A stretch of 64,000 bases of DNA from the NCBI GenBank assembly GCA_036676475.1, contig JAKFCU010000105.1, positions 1 through 64,000 on the forward strand, read 5' to 3'. The position numbers and the translations under genes were made by a program. Under the pieces are notes generated by a model, which worked only from the letters and a program-made list of their open reading frames with translations, did no database searches and was not told the DNA's origin. This stretch comes from LC029 sp036676475 (GTDB taxonomy: Bacteria > Bacillota > Bacilli > Aneurinibacillales > RAOX-1). Positions 59,488 through 64,000 of the stretch are shown here, piece by piece (position 1 is the stretch's first letter; each line of letters begins with the position of its first letter).

Positions 59488-60270
59488 CTATCCATTCCCC
59501 ATCGATTTCTGCATAATTTGTATCGTCGATCTTAAATCCTCAATTGGGATTTGACCCGGAGCGGAACTTTTCTCCCCGATGGCAAACGTAATGTCAGAGC
59601 CAAAAAAACAGCCTGCCATACGGGTGATTGCTCCCAATCCCCCCATTGATATGGTCACTATGGGAATTTGCAATACCTTCTTTGCATCATGGGTAGCATT
59701 TAATAAAATCAAAACATCTTCGGTTGAAGTAGGCATAACTGCAACTTTGGCAATATCTGCTCCATGTGTTTTTGCCTCGCGTAATTTTTCCACAATATAC
59801 GATTGCTCTGGAGTTGAATCAAAATTATGATAGGACAAGACCAAATAAACCCCATATTCCCTTGAAACCTGGCGAATATATTGAATGTCTTCCGGCTCAT
59901 TGGAAAGCTCATAATCCAATAAATCAACTTGATTACTTTTACAAACATCATGAATCAATTGAATTTTAGCTTGCTCCTCTATAGCAATGGATTGCCCTCC
60001 TTCTTTATGAGAGCGAATCGTAAAGAGGATAGGGATGTTGCCAGCGGCTTCACGAATTTTGCTTGCCGAATGAAGAACGGCTTCAGTATCATGCAGACTT
60101 TCAAAAAAATCAGCACGCCATTCTATCAAATCAGGCATTTTAGGAAGTATTTTTTTTAATTCCGTAAGAATTTGCTCCGTATTCATTCCAATCAAGGGTG
60201 TGCAAATAAGAGGATCATTCCCTCCAATCTCTCTCCCTTGAACTATTACTGTTCTTTTACCCTGACTCAT
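59488..60270 (-). CDS. aroD: 3-dehydroquinate dehydratase, type I, 260 aa
   Basis: Schiff-base type dehydroquinase. Catalytic histidine in VLSYHNFDSTP, Schiff-base lysine in ADIAKVAVMP, and substrate-binding LIEWRADFFE. Length standard for type I. Third step of the shikimate pathway, or of quinate degradation. AAGGAG before the ATG. It faces away from aroK, with a conserved-looking inverted repeat between them. Confidence 0.96.
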   Translation of the reverse strand: MSQGKRTVIVQGREIGGNDPLICTPLIGMNTEQILTELKKILPKMPDLIEWRADFFESLHDTEAVLHSASKIREAAGNIPILFTIRSHKEGGQSIAIEEQAKIQLIHDVCKSNQVDLLDYELSNEPEDIQYIRQVSREYGVYLVLSYHNFDSTPEQSYIVEKLREAKTHGADIAKVAVMPTSTEDVLILLNATHDAKKVLQIPIVTISMGGLGAITRMAGCFFGSDITFAIGEKSSAPGQIPIEDLRSTIQIMQKSMGNG

Positions 60271-60378
60271 GATTACAGCTCCTTTTATTCGTGGTTTGAA
60301 ACTAGGCTTTGATCGGTCTATATGGTTGCTCTTCTATCATTCCATGGGAATTGAATTTGCAAATTTCTTAAAATATAC

Positions 60379-60407
60379 TATACGGTTGTAATGGAATCAA
60401 CCGTATA
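60379..60407. promoter_or_regulatory. 10-bp inverted repeat between aroD and aroK
   Basis: TATACGGTTG (60379-60388) and CAACCGTATA (60398-60407), perfect, with 9-nt spacer. It lies 110-135 bp upstream of both genes and 14 bp before the aroK -35 box, so it suits an operator or activator site. A related aaccgt/acggtt pair lies in the terminator of the sigma-54 activator. Confidence 0.6.
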
Positions 60408-60420
60408 TATCATTATTGTA

Positions 60421-60450
60421 TTGGACTAGTCCCATCTAATTAAATATAAT
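60421..60450 (+). promoter_or_regulatory. Promoter of aroK
   Basis: -35 TTGGAC (60421-60426), 18 nt, -10 TATAAT (60445-60450). Confidence 0.65.
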
Positions 60451-60514
60451 TAAGATACAATGGACATTATTCTGGACGCAAATCATAAATTATTCAAGAG
60501 AGAGTTGATTTTGT

Positions 60515-61078
60515 ATGATTGAAAATTTTGACATTCCTCTTCGCGAGAAAAATATAGTTCTTATCGGTTTTATGGGAGTTGGTAAAACAACGATCGGTAA
60601 ACTTGTGGCAAAGAAATTATATCGAGACTTTATCGATGTAGATGATGAATTGGAAAAAATAAATGGAATACCGGTAACCGAAATTTTCAACAAGTTCGGT
60701 GAGAAGCACTTTCGGCAATTGGAAAAAGAGTATATTGTCAATGCTTGTACGAACTTTCGCTTAAAGATTATTTCTTTAGGTGGAGGTGCCTATCTACAAG
60801 AAGAGGTTAGAAAGATTTGTTTGTCCAAATGTTTGGTGTTTTTCCTTGATTTATCTTGGGATTCTTGGAAAGAACGGATTCCGCTGATTATAGATAACCG
60901 TCCCGTCCTTAAAAATAAGTCTTTAGTTGAGATTGAAGAATTATTCTTGAAGAGACAGAATGCTTATTCCATTCATAACTCTAGAATTTCTACCAATGAT
61001 ACTGACCCTGAGACTGCAGCGGATCAAATTGTAGAATCTATTAAACTGTCTTGGGAAATTTATCAGCCGCATAAATAA
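60515..61078 (+). CDS. aroK: Shikimate kinase, 187 aa
   Basis: P-loop kinase making shikimate-3-phosphate. Walker A GFMGVGKTTIG, shikimate-binding FIDVDDELEK, FGEKHFRQLEKE and ISLGGGAYL are present. Slightly longer than usual by a short N-terminal extension. Weak ribosome binding site. Divergent from aroD and perhaps under common control. Confidence 0.94.
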   Translation: MIENFDIPLREKNIVLIGFMGVGKTTIGKLVAKKLYRDFIDVDDELEKINGIPVTEIFNKFGEKHFRQLEKEYIVNACTNFRLKIISLGGGAYLQEEVRKICLSKCLVFFLDLSWDSWKERIPLIIDNRPVLKNKSLVEIEELFLKRQNAYSIHNSRISTNDTDPETAADQIVESIKLSWEIYQPHK

Positions 61079-61165
61079 TAATTTTGTAGAACATCATCGA
61101 CAGGGGTCTGACTCCGAACGATCGCTCATAGAAGGTGAAACCTTTATATGATTGTATAGGAAAAC

Positions 61166-61219
61166 CAAAAAGGTTAGACTACAACCGTGTGATAATACGG
61201 TTATAATCTAGCCTTTTAT
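61166..61219 (-). terminator. Terminator of the sigma-54 activator gene
   Basis: AAAAGGCTAGATTATAACCG arm pairs with CGGTTGTAGTCTAACCTTTT on the minus strand, with an inner ACCGT/ACGGT stem and T-rich tail. Confidence 0.8.
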
Positions 61220-61251
61220 GGTTATGGAAAATGGGAAACTAATACTTAGTA

Positions 61252-63138
61252 TCATACGCCATACGCTTTCATTTTTCGATACAGTGTATTTCGACCTATA
61301 TTTAGCTGTTTTGCAGCAAAGCTAATATTCCCATTTGTTCGTTCTAAAACTTGTTTAATAAGGTTTATTTCCTGTTCACGCAAGCTCATTGGTTCCTGCT
61401 CACTCAAGTTCATTGATTTCTGTTCGCTGCTTTCTTCTTCATTTATCGATTTGCCGGAAGAAGGGCAAAGAGAAGCAAGTATTGGCCCAGTTATCGGTTT
61501 ACGATCACTTAGAAAAGCAGCCTGTTGCAGAACATTCTGAAGCTGACGGAAGTTTCCGGGCCATTCATATTCAGTAATAAACCTCTTAGCTTCCTCGGTT
61601 AATTCAACCGTTCCATTGGTAAAGGGCAAGCGCAAAAGGATTTCTTCCGCTAACATAAGCAAATCCGAACGATTTCGTAGAGCAGGCAGGTTTAAGGTAA
61701 AGCCACTGATTCGAAAATAAAGATCCGCTCGAAAACGTCCTTCTTCAATTTCTTTTTGCAAGTTCTTATGGGTTGCTGCAATAATTCTTACGTTGATTGG
61801 TCGAGGAGTTATGCTGCCGATACGTGTGACACAGCGTTCTTGCAACACACGCAATAAGGTGGCTTGGGCTGCCAACGGCATATCCCCAATTTCATCCAAA
61901 AATAGTGTCCCATTGTCCGCTGCTTCGAATTTACCTACTTGTCCTCCGCTTTTCGCCCCGGTGAATGCTCCCTTCTCATATCCAAATAGTTCACTTTCTA
62001 GTAAACTTTCAGGAATAGCGCTACAGTTAATAGCGATGAACGGTTTCTCGCTTCTCAGACTGGCTCCATGAATGGACTGGGAAAACAGCTCTTTACCTGT
62101 TCCGCTTTCACCGGAAATGAGAAGGTTGATATCAAGCATAGCTACCCTTTTTGCAATAGATATCGTTTCATGCATGGCAGCATCGTTACATGTGATATCT
62201 GAAAAATTGTATCGGTTTGTTAAAGGACTCTTTTCTTGAAGTGTTTCTCCCCGCAAGATCATACAAGACTGTTCATGCTTTTCACCCGTAACCATATGGG
62301 TTGTAAATACTTGATCTTTATAGGAAATCTTTTTCTCTTGACCGGAAGACAGGAAAGAAGAGTCAAGCCCGGATATGTAATGGGAGATGGGATTTCCAAG
62401 CGCCGTTTGTTCAGAGCATCCTATGGTACGAGATGCTGAGTGATTTATTCTGATGATTTCGCCTTCTTTATTAATGGTAATCAGGGAGGAGGGATGGCGG
62501 TTATAGATAAAATCAAGATCAAACGATGGTTTTTCCGTTTGTTTCTCCATGTTGGCAAGCAACAAGGCTTGTTCAATGCTGTGTGCCGCCCTTTTCACAA
62601 GTCCTAAGATAAAAGGATGATGGTTATGGTGATGAGTACTTATATTGAGTATACCGAAAAGTTCCCCATCAGAACTGAGGATGGGAGCAGCCGCACAAGT
62701 AAGAAAATGATTGTCAATGCAATAATGCTGGTTTCCGTGTACAAGAATCGGTTTTTTTTCCACAATGGCAGTGCCAATGGCATTTGTTCCCCTCGATTCC
62801 TCGAGCCAGTTTGCTCCCTTGCGAAGGGCGACTTTATCTGCTCGGCTTAAAAATGAGGTATCTCCATGGGAGTCAATAATGTATCCTTCGGGTGAAGCGA
62901 TCAGGATAAGGAATTCAGCTCCTTGTGTGGTATGATAAACGTCCTTCAAAATGGGAGATGCATAATAAATGAGTTCCTCGTATTGATCCTTGAATTCTAT
63001 TAGCTCGTATTCCGAAAGGATATTTTCCTTTTCCATTTTCGAAGGTTGTAGCCCCTTTGATTGACACCGCTTCCATGAGTGCTCGATATAACTCGGAAGA
63101 GATGCACTCAAATTAGAAGTGTGAAGTTGAACCGACAT
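61252..63138 (-). CDS. Sigma-54-dependent transcriptional activator, AcoR-like, 628 aa
   Basis: Domains in order: GAF sensor (about 40-210), PAS (about 220-320), AAA+ ATPase (about 325-550) with Walker A GESGTGKELF, the sigma-54 contact loop GAFTGAKSGG and Walker B GTLFLDEIGD, then a Fis-type HTH (about 595-628, NISFAAKQLNIGRNTLYRK). The start at ATG 63138 follows AGAGGTG; a GTG at 63147 is an alternative. No receiver domain, so it senses a small molecule directly. No clear target operon or -24/-12 promoter next to it. Confidence 0.93.
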   Translation of the reverse strand: MSVQLHTSNLSASLPSYIEHSWKRCQSKGLQPSKMEKENILSEYELIEFKDQYEELIYYASPILKDVYHTTQGAEFLILIASPEGYIIDSHGDTSFLSRADKVALRKGANWLEESRGTNAIGTAIVEKKPILVHGNQHYCIDNHFLTCAAAPILSSDGELFGILNISTHHHNHHPFILGLVKRAAHSIEQALLLANMEKQTEKPSFDLDFIYNRHPSSLITINKEGEIIRINHSASRTIGCSEQTALGNPISHYISGLDSSFLSSGQEKKISYKDQVFTTHMVTGEKHEQSCMILRGETLQEKSPLTNRYNFSDITCNDAAMHETISIAKRVAMLDINLLISGESGTGKELFSQSIHGASLRSEKPFIAINCSAIPESLLESELFGYEKGAFTGAKSGGQVGKFEAADNGTLFLDEIGDMPLAAQATLLRVLQERCVTRIGSITPRPINVRIIAATHKNLQKEIEEGRFRADLYFRISGFTLNLPALRNRSDLLMLAEEILLRLPFTNGTVELTEEAKRFITEYEWPGNFRQLQNVLQQAAFLSDRKPITGPILASLCPSSGKSINEEESSEQKSMNLSEQEPMSLREQEINLIKQVLERTNGNISFAAKQLNIGRNTLYRKMKAYGV

Positions 63139-63147
63139 AAAATTCAC

Positions 63148-63406
63148 CTCTTCTCTGTTTTTCCAGGAAAAATTTTGACAATTTTCTTATCTTCAATATT
63201 TGTATTATAGCAGAAAGGTGAGATGTACAACAGAGGGATTATTATGAAAGATAAAAGGACTCCCCCAATTGAACATATCGTTCCACTCTAGGAACAGTCT
63301 AGATTCCGAAAAAATACAAGGGTGTCCTTTGGGGGATAAAGGGGTTTGACAAGCGATTCATGATACGTGGTGGATGACGGACTCCTAAATGATGGAGCCT
63401 CTTTTT
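63148..63406. other. Intergenic region upstream of the activator gene
   Basis: The minus strand has TATAAT (near 63205) for the activator. Further right, AAAGGACTCCC (about 63255) pairs with GGGTGTCCTTT (about 63332) around a long loop, and a weak GACTCC/GGAGCC hairpin with seven T residues is at 63379-63408. No gene is supported. Confidence 0.4.
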
Positions 63407-63547
63407 TTACTCCGGTCTTTGCGATATAAGCAAATTTTCATAAATATATTCTAGATCTATATCTGGCAAGGTTGCTAATAGTGAAAAATCCATAGCCAAA
63501 ATCAAGTGGATCCACTTCACCATTTTAGCCCGTTCTCGTCTGCTCAT
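63407..63547 (-). CDS. Small protein, BH0509-like, 46 aa
   Basis: MSRRERAKMVKWIHLI then LPDIDLEYIYENLL is similar to the short BH0509 family (MSR.ER..M.....), recalled rather than verified. GGAGGG lies 7 nt before the ATG at 63547; longer starts at 63562 and 63604 lack a site. Function unknown. Confidence 0.55.
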   Translation of the reverse strand: MSRRERAKMVKWIHLILAMDFSLLATLPDIDLEYIYENLLISQRPE

Positions 63548-63743
63548 TGAAAATCCCTCCATGATAAACAATCTTCTCTTTTGATTATTATATAACAGAA
63601 TCAAATAAAGATAAACTGTATAATAACAATTTGTAATATTTTTCTAAAATATTTTAATAAATAATTCCCATTGCTTGTTGGAAAAAGGGGGATTTGGTTA
63701 CTCTATCTAGTAAGACCAACTTGATTATATTGAGGTGTTAGCC

Positions 63744-63908
63744 ATGTCGAATAACCTGCTAAGTCTGATCATCGGTATCTCTATGATCGCTTCCTGCTGT
63801 ACCATCGCGTACATTACCCAAAAGATCATGTTTAAGAAATATCGAAAACAAATTAATAGTACGATGGATTTCCGCAAAAAAGTGGAAAAGAATAGGGAAA
63901 GCTCATAG
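63744..63908 (+). CDS. Small membrane protein, 54 aa
   Basis: One N-terminal helix (LLSLIIGISMIASCCTIAY) and a basic C-terminal tail (KKYRKQINSTMDFRKKVEK). GAGGTG precedes the ATG by 7 nt. No family recognised. Confidence 0.65.
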   Translation: MSNNLLSLIIGISMIASCCTIAYITQKIMFKKYRKQINSTMDFRKKVEKNRESS

Positions 63909-63930
63909 AGCTTTCCCTTTCTTTTTTAAT
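63895..63930. terminator. Terminator at the end of the 54-aa gene
   Basis: GGGAAAGCTC/GAGCTTTCCC stem with T-run on the plus strand; it also covers the end of the convergent partial gene. Confidence 0.8.
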
Positions 63931-64000
63931 ATAAGAGCTGCAAAAAACAAGAATAAGATCAAGCCAGCTTCAATGGCTGCAGCAAAGACAGGATAGGTAA
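63903..64000 (-). CDS. Partial membrane protein gene, C-terminus only
   Basis: The frame enters from the right edge and ends at TGA (63903-63905). The last 31 residues include a hydrophobic helix (AGLILFLFFAALIL) and basic end KKKGKAL. It overlaps the convergent 54-aa gene by 6 nt. Family cannot be told from this piece. Confidence 0.5.
   Translation of the reverse strand, partial: TYPVFAAAIEAGLILFLFFAALILKKKGKAL

Noticed and set aside
1..64000. tRNA, rRNA, prophage or complete insertion sequence
   Set aside because: No cloverleaf with CCA end, rRNA-like sequence, phage structural gene or transposase was seen.

Overview
The window looks like chromosomal DNA of an endospore-forming, low-to-mid GC member of the Bacillota (Bacillales in the broad sense; an Aneurinibacillus/Brevibacillus/Ammoniphilus-like lineage is a guess). 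The evidence is AGGAGG-type ribosome binding sites throughout, the spore genes cmpA, sspK, two YjcZ-type peptides and a DUF1657 protein, and the Bacillus-like order acpS - ydcC-like lipoprotein - alr - ndoAI - ndoA next to tex and cmpA. I see no prophage, complete insertion sequence, rRNA, tRNA or CRISPR array. Most genes lie on the minus strand.

Layout. 1-9.8 kb: cmpA, tex, the EndoA/EndoAI toxin-antitoxin pair, alr, a YdcC-like lipoprotein, the NAD(P)HX repair enzyme and acpS. 10-16 kb: glucokinase - pfkA - pyk, an NlpC/P60 lipoprotein and a CggR-type glycolytic repressor that is not followed by gapA. 16-25 kb: polysaccharide deacetylase, a small HTH/zinc-ribbon protein, prfC, sspK, a YtkA-like lipoprotein, then a unit (small protein - LD-carboxypeptidase - UspA) placed behind a c-di-AMP (ydaO-type) riboswitch with its own promoter and terminator, then pepA. 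25-28 kb: a His-rich CDF zinc exporter and glpK. 27.7-35.6 kb: histidine utilisation, arranged hutU-hutI-hutG-response regulator and hutP-hutH, with HutP-type antitermination elements before hutP and before hutH. 36-38 kb: amidohydrolase, exonuclease, ywbE. 38.8-46.8 kb: the beta-lysine degradation set (yodP, yodQ, yodR, yodS, yodT equivalents) with a NERD nuclease-like gene inside it and a divergent PucR-family regulator. 46.8-54.6 kb: small spore and membrane proteins, SCO1-like protein, TauE, DedA and YitT membrane proteins, a Uma2 fragment and a second CDF transporter. 54.8-59 kb: the proline degradation operon putB-putC-putP. 59.5-63.1 kb: aroD, divergent aroK and an AcoR-like sigma-54 activator. 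The right end holds small proteins and a truncated membrane protein gene.

Together the region combines core cell-wall and glycolytic functions with three amino-acid catabolic modules (histidine, beta-lysine, proline). Histidine and proline degradation yield glutamate, and candidate cre boxes near yodT, pepA and putP suggest catabolite control.

The least explained signal is a dispersed intergenic repeat of about 51 nt, built of two hairpins and able to form head-to-tail pairs, found at 12 loci (about 16 units). Copies often lie next to terminators, and in two places begin at the stop codon of the neighbouring gene. Secondary signals are paired palindromes upstream of prfC, a triple hairpin stack after ndoA, a 10-bp operator-like inverted repeat between aroD and aroK, and a response regulator whose phospho-acceptor aspartate appears to be glutamate.
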